A stretch of DNA of 64,000 nt from Synanceia verrucosa (GCA_029721515.1 CM056559.1:7007001-7071000), one strand, 5' to 3'; positions 20,520-34,577 are shown, counted from the stretch's first letter. Numbers and translations are program-made. Notes: a model not told the origin generated them from the letters alone.

Positions 20520-23500
20520 CTAAATAGGAGCAGAAAATAGCATGGGTTAGGGAAAAAACTCAAACCATGCACATCAGTCATTTTCCATTTTCCATATTGC
20601 ACATTTACACAGCACACTTCTACAAAAAGATGTGACCTGAAAAAAAAAAGCTTAAGAAAGCCTGCCTTTAATGGGCAGAAGAGACATTACGCTAATGAAA
20701 AAGGCACAGTGCTCTCTGTAAAGACGTGGAAACATAAGGACACAGCTGACAGAACAGGGGAGCTTATCAATAATAGATGACAGAAAGCACTAGAAACCAT
20801 CTAGAGCTTTTCACACAGAGGGCTCACCAACTTGTGAAATATGCTGATGCATGACACTAGACAGCAGAGCATTACCTCACATGCTACACTTGCAGTTTTA
20901 TGTTGAAGACTCTTGGGGCTTAGTGTCACTGCACACAATCAGATTTCCTTTTTTTGAAATGTAATTTTAAGTCAGTGACGTGGTGTTGCTGTCTTTTTAT
21001 GTTGCAATGCTCTCTGAACATCCAGCACATGTACCAGTTTCAGTGACGAAGGGCACACGCCAAGTCTCATAGCATTAGAGAGCAGATGAATAACAACAGA
21101 CAGCTGGCTAATGAGATGTGTAAATGACCTTCCTGCACTACAGATATGTGGTTTCATTAACTTGATATGCAGGGTTACATCCAAGTATAAGTGGCTTCCT
21201 GACCTTCAGGGTCAACAACTCAGTGTTGTTGCTGTTGTCATGTGAAACTAAACGGTGGGTGTACAGTTTCAGACACACCAAATTTTTCCTTTTCGGGAAA
21301 CACTTTCTCCAAGCCATACATTATTACTTAAAACAAAGATTATGCAGACTCTAAACCTAAATTTTCTCTCATTAAAGATTTGGACAAACCTCAACTTAAG
21401 TATTCATTATTGCTGCTAAACATTGCTGACGTTTCTCCTCATAACACCATAGATCTCAGACTCACTTCATTTTATGAACGTGGGAAATACTAGTGTATTT
21501 TATGAATTATTTTCATATACAGTAGGGGTTCTGTAAAATTGTGCCTTTTTAAGGTGCTGCAAAACTGAACACACTGGTCAATTTCATGGCTTTGATCCAA
21601 GCCGCAGGCAAGACAATGGCACGGATACTTTTACACATATTGAATTAGGAACCAGTCTGGGTAGCCATGTAAGAGGAACCCTTGTTAGTTTGTATTCAAA
21701 TTCAATAGACAAAGCATGTCTGGGGCATTCATTATGCATAGCGGGTAGCAGGACCAGGAAGACGCTTACATAATACACTACCCTTTTATTCTGACCCCTG
21801 TGCAGAAAGTGTTCTCCCTCAACCCCAGTGGCAATGCTGCTGACTCTTGCATCTGTGCAACATGCCACATTATGTAGCACCACCATGTGCTCGTTAGTCA
21901 GTATGCTTCAATATTGAGGCGTTTTTAATTGTTCCCCTACTTTTTTTGGGGAGAAAGCAGCATCAACATGTCACGAAAGCCAGAAAGACATATGCATAGT
22001 TTCTCTTCAGCCTCTCATTCCCCATATAAAGCCCGTAATGAATATCATCTCGCAGAAGAAAATAATGTCTTCACTACAATTTAATGTCGTGATTCATTAA
22101 TGTTTCATAACAATGGATTTTCAGGATGATTGCATGATGCGCCAGCGTGGTTGTCTATAGGCACTGTCCTTAATAAAACATCCATTATTTGTTGACTACT
22201 GCCTTTAAGAAAGAGATACACAACCACTTTCTATGTCTATGAGAGAAGCTGCTGGAAAACAGATGGGAGGGAAGAAAATAAAGACTTTCCGACAGAAGCT
22301 CCTCTAATAAATCAGACCAAACTGACAGCAAAGCTCTCCAACAGCTTCTGCAGGTTTACCAGCAGAGGAGCGACACACTGCTGGAACATCAGAGCATAAA
22401 ATTGAGAATACACGAAGGACATGTTAAACTCATGTCTCACCATATCTTAACTGGCCCTGCATACAAATGTAGCTTCCCCTGAATGTACCTTGTCTTCCAT
22501 GGCTTGTGAATGCTGCCTGCACACTAACAAACAAACATGTTCAGCATGCTCATACCCCTCCCCTGTGCGGTTATTAATGGGATATCTTGCAGAGACACGG
22601 AGTGCAGGTGGACTCAACCCCATATCATCATGTCAGAAAGAGAATTATTATTATATTACCCGATACATTAATGTGGACCAATGCGCTCTCTAATGTGCTG
22701 CAAATATGCTGCGAAGATTTCATTTGAGACAAATATGGTTGATAATGTACAGTAGCAAGGCACAACTGTTTTAAGCTGTGTGTGTTTGCTTTTTAAGATA
22801 CACTGTTTGGGCCTGGTCATGATCATAAATGTTTAAAATGATGCATTTTACCCTTCATTTCTGAGTAAAAGTGTTTCTACTTTACCAGCGTATTACTGCT
22901 GAAGCACAAAACTGGTAGAGCAGCCATGTGTAAATCACACAAACCTAGTCATTACTGTCAGCATGTGCTTGATGGAAAAAAAAGAAATTTGCTCATCTCC
23001 TGTGGTGGAGATGTTTTTCATTCTAAACGTTTTGTAATCGCAGGTATTATTAGAGTGAATGTCAAAATGCCAATATTTAGTGATTATTGGAAACAGCATA
23101 TGAAAAAAAAAATGAACACGTTCACAAATCTATTAAAGAAGAGTAAAAGGAAAAGACCAATGTGCTTGATGTGCAGAGCTTCCTGCGATTTGAAGATAAA
23201 ATAGAAAGGCTATTCAAGGAACCAAGCAGTCTAAAAATACAAATTCAGTTCCTGTCAAACGACACAAAAGAAGAAATAACAATGGCAAGCCTCATATTTG
23301 AACGATGATGAGCTGATCGTCAACATCACACTTGAGAACTGGACTTTCTGTTCATCTGAATAACAATCTGCACTCTCCCATGGCATGTGAATTCAGCACT
23401 AAAATTGGAAATGACAATGTGGTATTTCTCACCAATTTTGTCACATATGTGAAGTGCATATTCGACGGTGAAGTAAGTTGGAGAAAAAGTAGGCGCTTCC

Positions 23501-23966
23501 TCCTTTTGCCAATTTTCACTTTCTTTGGCTCTGAAGCTGAACTGCTGCATCTTTAAGTTTCTTGTGCATATATTCATTCATCTTTAGGTTTTAGAGCTAT
23601 GAAACGCTATTATCCCCCATCAAAAACACATCTTATAATCGAGATTTGTCATTGGATCAAGCCAGATCTGGGCTGGGTAACAGGGATTTCTGATGCATTG
23701 TATTAAATTATTTGTATGTTGTCGTCTGAAAGGGGAAAAATACACAGGTTGAAGTAGAGACTAGTGCATGTTAAGTTTAAATGGAGACCAAACATGTACG
23801 TTATACGGCAGCCAGGCACGTTTGGCATCTTTCCCAGGGTTCACACTTTCTCTGACTCTTATTTGATCAAGAATTTTTGATCTGCGTCCATCCAGAATTG
23901 AATCAGACTCCCCTGGCATGAAAGATGGATGGGTGTAGGAAAGAAAAAGTCATGCATTTAGAATAC

Positions 23967-23996
23967 CTTGTGTTGCTCGGGCCGAGTCCATGAAGC
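23967..23996 (-). CDS. ncam1: VASE alternative microexon (10 residues, inside Ig4)
   Basis: This 30-nt exon lies between exons 7 and 8, with acceptor TGTCCTCTACAG and donor CACAAG|GTATTC. It starts and ends in phase 0, so inclusion or skipping keeps the frame. It encodes ASWTRPEQHK; the mammalian VASE (pi) exon encodes ASWTRPEKQE, so the first seven residues are identical and length, phase and position agree. In mammals VASE inclusion in Ig4 rises during neural maturation and reduces outgrowth-promoting activity. It is too short to appear in any ORF listing. Confidence 0.93.
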
Positions 23997-26934
23997 CTGT
24001 AGAGGACAGAGACACAACAAACAAAAGGCAAAGCCATTCTTAGAAAGTAATCCTTATGCAGGCAAAGCTAGGGGCTGCACCTCGCATGCAAGTATTAAGC
24101 GTCCAGTTCATTTTCCATACATCCAGTCCCTGAGCTGAATGTGTGATTTCACTAAAAGTCTGCAGATACAATAAGATGAATGCTTTGGATTTCCCTATAA
24201 TGTGACAATGGGACTTTTTCTTTTAAAGATATATTTTTGGGGTATTTTTTTAAGGTTATGCTATTTTCTGTACTGCACGCTGGAACAAGACTGCTTCTTA
24301 CCCCCCAAAGAAGTGTGTCGACTGGCATCACGATAACAAAAATGCTTATAGATAAGAAGGTTATTGGTTTATCTGGGAGAGGTGAATCCATTACACTGCA
24401 ACAACAGAGATATGTCAGCCTGTTTGGTTAAAGCAGCATCGCTATTATCGACTCACAATCCGTTTTTGAGGAGTAAAGCAATGAGAAATGAGATTGTAAA
24501 ACCCAATAAAACTGAATTTGCTCCAGCACTGTGGTCTATTCGTGCATATAAAAAGCCTGTCCTTCATCAAGAAACAGATAGTAATCATCAAGTCTTGCTG
24601 TGTTTCTCAATAAGCAATGAGGGGTTTGAAAGAAGCAATTTTGTTGCAGCTCTTCCTACACCCCATGTGACACCTGGAAATAAATGGTTGGCTTCAGGTG
24701 GCCTGCGTCAGATGCTCTCAGTGTTAACAGTGCTCCAGCTAAAATTAAGTGTTGTTTCATTCCAATGCAAAATCATATTTAGTATATACATAGCCTTTAA
24801 TAGCTCATGTATAAAAATTATCATCATAATCACGTTGGTAACATCTCCCCCTCTACTGAATACAGACTCACATCATTATAGATCAAATCTCCAGATAACA
24901 AATACTGTTCTTGTCAACATGCCATGTCAAGTTAAATCGCAACGACAGAGAAAAGCCCAACAAGCCCACAAGACGAAGAGCTATTCAGAAAGCATGCTCT
25001 ATGGATTTCATGACACTGACAAGAAAATGTTAAGCATGACAATGGGATGTGATGGACCACATGGCGAAAAGGTGCTGGAAGCACAACAAGCAAAATGATA
25101 AACAGCGATTTCATCAGGTGCAACTGTGGGAACATGTCAAGTAAACAACAGCAATCTGCTGGAGTAATTGTGGGGTGAAAACTGTGAATGAGACCATCTA
25201 TGAAGTCACGTCGAAAAATCGCCCCTCATTATCTATGCTGGTGGCTTATAAATAACACCAAAACACGTGGTAATGTTTGGATTCAAGCGCTTCACATCAC
25301 TGACAGACCCTTTCATTATGAAAGAAGCAAAATGAGGGAGATAAACAGAGGAGACAACAAAATACTTACTGGACAAATCATATGCAAAGCTCACTGTCAG
25401 TCCTCTACTGTCAACAGTAAAACTCACTGTGTGCCGTGCATCATTAAAAACAGCAGTTGGCTGCGTATCACCACAGTGCCGAGAAAGAGCAGCAGTCCAA
25501 TTAAAACAGGCAACCTAATAGCCTGGAACATTACCACCTCATCCGCACACGCTCATCTGCAGCGACGCTCCTGCAGTAAGTGAGCTGACAAGTATCGCCG
25601 TCACGTCTGTGACAGGTGTTTGTTTAAGACAAAGGGACAGTGAACAGCAGCAGAGGCGAGCGTGCAAAACGGAAGACACCAAAACAAAATCACTCCTCCG
25701 AGCAGAAACGCTCTGAACAATACGATGACGGCTCCTTTGGGACTTATCATGTTTCCAGCCCATTGTTATTCCCTTCCATACAGAATTAGCCTCGCTCTTT
25801 GTTCTGACAGGAATTGTAATGTCAGCGTGAAGAGGGCAACACAGCGAGAGAGGAGCCATAGTAACACAAATCCACTAAACACATACATATACAGAACCCT
25901 GGTGGCGTTACATTTACAGGGTGATGCCTGTCTGAAAGTGATGACTATGCATTTTGCCGTCACCCCGTGTCATTGACTGCTGCCTGTGCCAACATGTCAT
26001 AGAGGACTGAGTAGCATCTTAGTGGAGAAACTCTTACATCACGCCACTACTGAGCTAGCAGGCAAGCTGTTGTAACTGAGTAGCCTTTTGTGTTTAGAGA
26101 AAACAATGCTCCCTTTGCATCTCCAAGCATTCCTCTGTTTCAGATGCACTGCCTAAACCGCTGCCACACCCCATTGATTACACATTTTCTTTCAGCATCT
26201 CATTACTTATAAAACAATTATGTGTTTCTTTTCAGGTCTTTCATTTCTAATTGGCAATCTGGGTGTTAGACAGAGCAGGCCTTACATTTTTTTTCAAAAG
26301 AAAACAACGATTACAGACTAAGTGCCATCACCGAATCAACTACAAACATTAATGTGCTTTTAAGTTTTATAATTAGTCCTTTTTCACTACAGCTTCCTTC
26401 TGTATAGTTACAGTTCAAAAATATTTCCAGATAATTACAGTTTGAAAACTATGTGCATCAAGCAGAATGTTTAATATGTATTCAAATGAGCCAAACATTC
26501 ATTATGTAGATAATGTACAAAGGATGGATAAATACATTTTAAGTTATTAAACAGACACACTTATCTTGAGCGACTTGCAGCAAATGCATTCAAAAGACTG
26601 AAACAACCAAACACGGCACGTGGAGGTTAATGGAAGTTTCAAAATAAATATTAAATCACTTAACTTTAATAGCCAGGTAAACAAAAACAAAACCATCCCC
26701 AGATAAGAGCCCATTAGAATTTGAAACACAAGTCAAAGCAAACATGCATCACTTATTGAACTTCTTTTTAAATGTACAATAGCACTACTTTTTATCACAG
26801 TTACAGCACAACGCTTCTGTATGACGATACTGAGCATTTTGTATGGGAGGTTATTCAGAATTAATTTGTTTCTCCCCGTGTTAACTTTTGAAACCCAAAA
26901 CTGACAATAAATCTGTCCAAGCTATAACAAACTA

Positions 26935-26936
<2 letters not shown>

Positions 26937-26965
<29 letters not shown>

Positions 26966-27835
26966 CTGTTTTCAAAACATTTTACCAAACAACACAACAC
27001 GAACATGGGGTGTTTTGTTATATTACAGTAGATCAAGCAATCAAGTATATTTTGATATCGAAACAAAAAAAAAAAACTACACAAATTAAACAAAAGAGGG
27101 GCGTTTCAGGGAAATGTACATTTTCCATGGCTTCCATATGTCATTGAATTTAGATTGCTGGAGCCTAATCGAAAAAGTGATTCTTTCCATTACATAAACA
27201 TTATAGATAACCAGTACCATTCATCTATGGATGGATGTCTGGCTTAAGCCATTTCTTTGTGATTGCCTTCCTAGCAGCTAAACTCAGTATTCCACATAAG
27301 TATTTATTTTTCACACTTACATTAGCTGAGTGTACAAGCCCAAAAACTAGTTTGTCCCAGGTAAATGTAATGTCAGTTCCAAAAACAATTGTAAGTTCTG
27401 AATAAACCTTACGCCAGAAAATATTTATTTTTGGACAAGCCCAAAACAAATGAAAGTGATTAGCCTCCTGGGAACGACACATTCTCCAGCAGCTGGGAGA
27501 TCCTGTATGCTGGCCATATTGAGCAGGTGTAATGAAATATCTAATGACACACTTCCAGCCAAAAGACCTCCATGAGTTTGAGCTTGATATCCTCCACTGA
27601 AGTTCACGGTAATTTATCCAAGTATCCTCTGGAATACAGCTGTTGTTTTCCCTATCCCATTTTTGTTTTATGTATGTGGTACTCACTTTTTTATTTCCTG
27701 TAGTCCTCTATAAAGTCTAGAAATGACTTTAAGCATGGATTCTGTCCTGTAACCACTAATGAACTGTCTTGTTTTTTTTATACGATGGAAATGTGAGAGA
27801 GCGCAACGTTTTCTCTAATTCTGATCTTCTTGCTC
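26937..27835 (-). mobile_element. 5'-truncated L1-clade LINE, 3' end of ORF2 with poly(A)
   Basis: A minus-strand frame (27686-27225) encodes STTYIKQKWDREN, CWRMCRSQEANHFHLFWACP and NIFWRKVYSEL, the C-terminal Cys/His region typical of L1-type reverse transcriptase proteins. Upstream, another frame gives SMLKVISRLYRGLQEIKK, so the copy is frameshifted at an A-run near 27690. It ends in a 29-nt poly(A) tail (T run at 26937-26965). It lies in the same orientation as ncam1 and is a dead copy; the 5' limit is approximate. Confidence 0.8.
27225..27686 (-). pseudogene. Broken LINE ORF2 C-terminal fragment
   Basis: 153 codons remain open up to the stop after LKPDIHP. The zinc-knuckle-like CWRMC...H...H...C motif and FW pairs are diagnostic. 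The frame upstream is shifted, and no reverse transcriptase catalytic motif is left, so it cannot function. Confidence 0.75.
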
Positions 27836-30800
27836 AAACATTATGCCTCCACCTCCACTGCAGGATAAGCTTAATTTTCATATGAACGGTGACGATAACA
27901 TAATCAAAAGGAATAGTTTGGGTGTTTTTAAGTGGGGTTGTATGAGGTACTTATCTGTATTTTCTACAGTCGGCATGCGTCCAGCTTGGAGAAACAGACA
28001 GGAGTTACTGCACAGAACTAAAGTCTTAGCAATGTGAGCAAATCCTGTTCTAGCCACCTAAAAATTCAACATATCATTCAGTTTACCACTTGCAGTCAGA
28101 AAGCCCTTTTCGGAGGGAAAACTGAAGCTGTTGTATCCATCCTTACTCTCTCTACAGCCACCAGACTGCAATATTTGTGCCTTGCAGAACACAGGGGTTG
28201 CTGGTCTGCTGCTGCCTTGATCGTTTAGGTTGTTTATGCTGTTATGTGATTTTGGTGAATCTGCGCTAACGGTCACAATGACACAGGAACAAACTTATGG
28301 ATCGAGGAATGGAGCCTGCTTTCTTTGATGTAAATATAGATGAAAACTTGAGTTCCCTGTGGGAAACATACATTGTATAGCTAGTCTAACGGCAAGGTAA
28401 ACCAACGAAAATATAGCGTGCACTTAAACTGATAATGGATTTTTAAGATGAGACTTTCTGTGTAGGTGGATAAAAATCTGTTTTTCTGTTTTCGTGTCCA
28501 CAACAGCACATTGCTTTGGTTCTATGCAGAAACCTTTTCCCATTATTCAAGCTGGGGACGGACTATCTACCATAGGAAATACAGTGACTATGGATAAGTA
28601 GCTCCAACAAACCCAAACTATCCCCGTACCCCTCGACTTCACTTTTTTTTTTCTCTGTCTACTGAGTACACTAGAAAGTTACTGAAAGAGCTACATTACA
28701 GAAGGAAAAGCTGATAGTAACCTTGTGAGTGTTTGACCACTACTAGCATTATGAAACGTGCGTCCATATTTTGTTGTCCTTGTGCAGGTGATGCCATACA
28801 CTCCTTCCAAGTGAACGCTGTAATAAAGGCAGGGACAAACAACGCTAACTTGTAAACAAGGATGTGAACAACGCAGGTCTGTTCAATCTCAACAATACAC
28901 AAACAGGGTGTTCAGGAGAGTAATACTGGATTTAAACAGAAGCTGCTATATAAAGAAGATTACTCAAATCAAGGTTGTTGTGATTGAATTATATGATTGA
29001 GCAGATTGAGAAATGATAAAGTTGTTTATGTCTGCAATGTCTGCATATTTCTACAGAGTAACAGTCAGAGTAACATGTAGTTAGTTTTTACACAGGCACA
29101 TATAATGTGTAAAAACTATCAGTATCCAATTATTAGCAGGATTTCTAATATTGATGTTTATTTAAAAAAAAGTGGGGGTTTTTCACATAACTCTGATATT
29201 CAACTTTCAAACAAATGAACAACACATCACTGGTAAATATGATTGAAGTGCTGTATGGGAAATTATATTTTTGTTCTGTTTTGTAAAAAAAAGTCCATGT
29301 CCTAGATGCACAGCAGTATTCAAACAAGAAATTAAAGCAGCTGACCGACTAGGGAGCGAAAGAACTGAAAACACATTCAAATTAAGTGCAAATTAATTCT
29401 GGATCTTCATCACCACCACACATCTGAAATGGCACAGTGCACATCGGTGCTGGTTGTCTGACCAACACAAAAACCTCTCATCAATATATCATGAGAAAAC
29501 CCTGTACCCTAAACACAAGTTTGTTCAAAAATTGAACAGCTGCATGGTTTTCAGTTCAGCATGTCCACCCCAAACGAATGTTGTTTCAACTGTCACATCG
29601 TCCTAGATGAAATTCAGCCGTAATGATGATTACAGACAGCATGGCAGACGGACATCAGATGAACAAATAGAACAAGACAATTAAACAATTAGCAGCCGTT
29701 TCCTCGTGCATTCATTAGAGACCCACTATGGAAGTAATTTCCCTTGATGATAATCACAACTATAAATGAAAATGTATGAAATCTAAAACTCTATCTAGAG
29801 TCATTTAGTAAGGCTGCTAATCATTTCTGACGACAGCTGTAAAGAGATGCCACAGATCACCAAACATACTGCAGACTACAGTGAAAAACACACTGCCACC
29901 ACAGCACAGCTGTGCATCACATGACATGTGACACGCCATGGTGCTGCACGTCAACAGGGCTACAAGATGTGTGATGCAGCTGCCTGGTTCTTTGTTAATA
30001 ACAGAAAGCCTCTGTGTTATCTCTGCAGCATCAAGAGTCAATCTTCACACCTACAGCACAGCTTGCCAGGCGATGTCTTTGACGTATAATGGTGGGATGC
30101 AGAGCTCTGAGAGTTACTCAAGCCCTCTCCTCATCCAATATGACAGCTTCAACACCACAAAAGAAGATATCTGTCACTGACAGTGGAGGAAGTCGAGGTA
30201 CAGTGGCTGGCAGGTGTGCTGCTGCCTCTCATGGGACGCTGTGTCCATGTGTGCCACAGTGTCTCGCCAATGTGGGTGTGTTGTTTTACCAAGAAAAAGA
30301 ATAAACAGGCCTGTCGTGACGTGCGTTGTATGGTGGTTGTGTGTTTTTGCACTCAATGTGATGCTTCACTCAAAACCTATTTCTGAATATCAAACACTCA
30401 GCCCCTTGACAAGGTGACGCAGTGGCTGTGGTCTGGAAAAAATGCCCACTAAACATCCTCTTGCAGCATAATCCAATCCTCTACTGGCCAGCTTCATGAT
30501 CGATGCGTTCCACATTCTCCTCTTGTCTGCAGGGTGTGTTTTGATACTCAGAAAAAAAATTCAGGTGGAGCATTTTTACCCTTAATTTTCAAGTGATATG
30601 GACATAAATGTTAGATGCTCTACAGTATTATGAAGATGACAGCCAGACTGAGCTAGACTTGAACCCAGGCAACTTCATGCTGTGATGTAAAGTTTGAAAT
30701 GATCAGGCAACAGCGACACAGAAATGGTGTTTCTCTTTTATTATGTATTTTTTGTCATTGTCATCTGATCTCACGAGATAGGCTCCACACACTTTCTATC

Positions 30801-32384
30801 ACCAGATCAGTGTGACAAGTTTTCAGGCTATATTTGGGAAAACATGCAGCAGTCGAATCAATTTCATGAACTCTGATGAGATCATTCTTTGGGGTTTTCA
30901 AGAAACAGCTGGAAAACTTTCAATAAAAAAACGGATTATTTGATTTCACTGTTTTTTTTGTCAAATCTGGAGGCAACACTACTCCAGTACATTTCTGTGC
31001 CACACGGATTTCATACCTGATAGATCCTGTTTAGATGTGCCTGTAGGAAGAAAATGTAGTGCATGTAATGGACTGGCTCCAGAATTCCTCGATGAACTAC
31101 AGGGTATCTCTGAAGCATTTCCCCCTCATTACCTCTCAACTGTAGCAAGACACCAAGACCTTGAAGAGACATGCCATGTGGGGAATAGATGTACAAGAAT
31201 ACCAATCAGGTATTCATTGTTTTTGATGGTTTGCACATGGAATATCATAGAAGACATTACCAAAAGGAGATCGCATTAAGGATGTAATGTTTGGCAAAAA
31301 GATAAATCTCAAAAAAAAAATTCAAAATATGGTAGCAGAACATCCATAGATAGACTAAATGAGCATGAGCAGAATAATGATAACGCTGATCCAAAATGCT
31401 AAACAAACACTTCATTATTCAAGTGCTCATTCTGGCAACTACTGTACAATAAGAGGCAGGCAAAGTTTAATTACTGCCTCAAATTGCATGCTTACAATTG
31501 GGTTTCTGATGCAGATTTCCTTGACATTTGGGAAAACTCAGAAGTACTTCACATTACTGGCTGAGTATCGCTGAGCTAATTACATGAGATCCTCTGAGTC
31601 GTCTAGAAGGAGCTGCTAATTCAGGGGAAATAATCAGCAGTACGTGGAACCTGCAGAGGTCTCCTTCCCACCTGCGCACGATCAATATACCTCTTGAATT
31701 TAGGTTAAAGGGTAGTCAATTCCTCTCCTTGAGACACTAGCATCCTGCAGGTTTGTGTTCCTTCCTTGTGGTTATCAGTCACTGTGTCCCAAACCCACAT
31801 TGCATGCTAATGTGTTATCATTATCAAAAGAACAGGACAAAAATATTATCATTCAAATACTTCGTTTTTCAATTTACAGTTACTATCCATTTGTTATGGT
31901 TTAGGCTGTAGAAGTGATTTTTTCACAAGGAAACAATATGAAGTATGATCAAAAAAGACAGGAACTGATGCACAAGATTAATTGATATCAGTTTTACAAA
32001 CATAAATATAAGTCTAGTACGGAAATACCACAAATTGCAAGTAAAAGTGATGTGTATTTCTATATTAGTTATTTTCTATGCTGTCACCAGAGAGAATACA
32101 CCACTATCGTCCTGTCATTTTTCCTCTATTTTAACACCTACAAAGTGGTTTTAGTATCTAATTTCCCCAGTGCGTACTAGTTACTTAAAAACTTAGAGGT
32201 TAGAATTTATGTATATTGTGCAACTGGGACTCAGATAGATTGGTCTACTCTGCACCAGGTGCGGTTCATTAACTCCAGGTGGAAAATTGCTTGCAGAACA
32301 TCAAGGCCTGCAACGACCAGGACTGAGTACCTAAGATTTAGACACTGAGCTTCTACTGTCATACTACTGCTTTTATCACTTTAC

Positions 32385-32527
32385 CTGCTCTCCTTCAGTG
32401 AAGACGTGCTCACCGAAGCTCCAGCTGATGGCGGGAGTTGGATCTCCTGATGCCTCGCAAGTCAGAGTCACCTGATCCTCCATCTCTGAAGTGGTCTGGT
32501 TTACGATGTATGTGATCTTAGGTTTGA
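32385..32527 (-). CDS. ncam1: ncam1 exon 7: first half of Ig4
   Basis: The exon is 143 nt, acceptor TTTGTGTTTACAG, donor GAGCAG|GTAAAG, ending in phase 0. It encodes KPKITYIVNQTTSEMEDQ, VTLTCEASGDPTPAISW and SFGEHVFTEGEQ. The NQT sequon, B-strand Cys and Trp match mammalian NQTAMELEEQVTLTCEASGD. It is followed by the largest intron between coding exons in the window (about 11.9 kb), which contains the VASE exon. Confidence 0.94.
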
Positions 32528-32641
32528 CTGTAAACACAAACACAAAGTTGTCACAACGGCACTCGCATAATGAAACAAGCCAGGTGGTTTGGCAGGACAG
32601 GTATAATAAGTAAAAGAGCACCTCTGTGGGTGTGTGATATG

Positions 32642-32675
32642 TTACATGAATTAAGTCCAAACTTAATTCATGTAA
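32642..32675. repeat. Perfect 14-bp inverted repeat
   Basis: ttacatgaattaag and cttaattcatgtaa are exact reverse complements separated by tccaaa. Confidence 0.9.
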
Positions 32676-32720
32676 TAATTTATTTATCCTATCTCAAAGG
32701 AGCCAGTCTTCATTTTTGTT

Positions 32721-32780
32721 TGCATTTGAGAGAGCTGTTGCGCATTTGAGAGAGCTGTTGCGCATTTGAGAGAGCTGTTG
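32721..32780. repeat. 20-bp unit repeated three times in tandem
   Basis: The unit cgcatttgagagagctgttg occurs three times head to tail; only the first base of the first copy differs (t for c). Confidence 0.97.
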
Positions 32781-34542
32781 CGTTACAGTACACCTGAGCT
32801 CACCTGAAAGCACAGCAGGGTGCCACGACTGTGACACGAGCAGAGCAAATTGAAGGTTGAGCATTGCTCTGCGATTTCATATTTTTTCAGTCCATTTCAT
32901 GAAAGACGAATGCATTTGAGCAATGCATTTGTACATTTTGAACGGAAGCCTATTCAATATATTAAGTATTGTATATTTCTGATTTCAAGCTCAAGAAAAC
33001 AATTGAAACCTTATATTAAAATGCTGTTATCCCAACCAATAATTATAAAATAAACAAAAGGAACAGCTGTGTTGTCATTTTGTTATTTATAAAAACAAAT
33101 TATTCACAGCCAGAGGTGTCATAAATCAATTGGCAGCATAGGTATTAGAGCTGATTATGATATTTTTAAAGGATGCTATCAGCTATATTAACCCGTTTTC
33201 CGGTACTCTGCTGGTTAAAACACTGGAAGCACGTGAAATGCAAATGTAGTCGGCAGAGCTGCTTCGAGTATTTTGCAGGTGCAGGATACAACAGAATTTA
33301 AATTTCAATATTTTGTTCCTGCTGGAGAGAAAGAAATCCTGCCACCGCAGCTCTATGCTGACACACAAACACAATTTTCTCAGACGACATTGAAATCATA
33401 AAGCAAATTGTTTGAGCACTGCATTCCTCAGGAAATATGTTTTGCATCAATGTAGCCCATTTAAAAAGTATTTTGCCAGAAAGGTTGTTACTTCGATTCA
33501 GATCAAAATCGTCTACAGTTACTGAACACACTCTACCGGGTAGTTTAAATGAACAACAGACTTAAAGCTGACCAGTGTGCAGCTGCCAATATTCATATTA
33601 TTTATAAAAAATAGAAAGTGCCGTTGAACCTGTCGCATGGGAATGTGCCTGCAGTTCCAAAACCAAATGATCATGCTATTTATGAGACCAAACCTGTTCA
33701 AATATGCAGATTCTGATATGTTCACATTCAAAGCCTGAAGTAGTGGGATGTGTGCGGCAGGTCAGGGTTTATTAATGGCTTAATAAATGCTTTTTGCCTC
33801 ATGAAATTAACAGCAGCAACAAGGGGACAAGAGCATATCCACCAACAGAGCAGTTGACCTGAAAGTGTTAGTCATTTCATATGAGCGATGTCTGTATTTC
33901 TTTTCTGGTCAGGGCTTTTCTCTCTGGTTTGAAGTGGGTGAGATACAGACACTTTCAGCACTGTCAGTCAAATTGGTGAAAAGACACCCACACAATCCTG
34001 GTGAAGCTGGGTTTTGAATGTTTAAACTCTTGATAAATAACACATTTTGGACAGGATTAAGACCACATGGGGGAGGCGGAGAATTAAATATTCACGGCGC
34101 TCCTCTGTGACTTATCGTTCCAGACGGCATTTTAACCATGAGGACATTACAGGATACGACCGGTAATAGATGTGGACGTTTCGCAGGACGAAGCCAAAAG
34201 CCTCCCCAGGGAGGAGCAGGAGAGTTGAAGGGGAGTCATGAAGGGACAGACGTGAGGCAGAGACACAAGACAGTGCATGAAGCAAATTCATATTCCTCCT
34301 CACATTCATAATTTGACAGACACACAAAACATATTTATGTTGTTCTGTGTGCCTTCCCAACAATATCATTATCTATGTTATCTATTGTCTGTTAATCAAA
34401 AGAAGAAAATATTTTTCTTGAATATCATAGTATCCAATAATAAGTGTCTGCATACCCATGGGAATAATGCCAATAAGACCTCCTAACAGATAATTGATTT
34501 CTTTTAATGGTGCATAAGAGGCAAAATGTCATAAAAATGTAT

Positions 34543-34577
34543 AAAAAAAAAAAAAAAAAGTTAGTTAGTTAGTTAGT
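34543..34577. repeat. Poly-A run followed by GTTA repeat
   Basis: A run of about 17 A is followed by four to five GTTA units. It may mark an old retroposon tail but no body is recognised. Confidence 0.8.

Larger units (their letters stand above)
20520..32384 (-). other. Exon 7-8 intron (contains VASE and a LINE fragment)
   Basis: This 11.9 kb intron splits Ig4. It holds the VASE exon (23967-23996) and, upstream of it, the LINE tail (26937 to about 27835). A plus-strand open frame at 24364-25098 has no recognisable features. The rest is AT-rich sequence without a call. Confidence 0.65.

Noticed and set aside
24364..25098. Plus-strand open frame of 244 codons inside the VASE intron
   Set aside because: It starts with TTG, has no recognisable domain, Kozak context or splice structure, and looks like translated AT-rich noncoding DNA.
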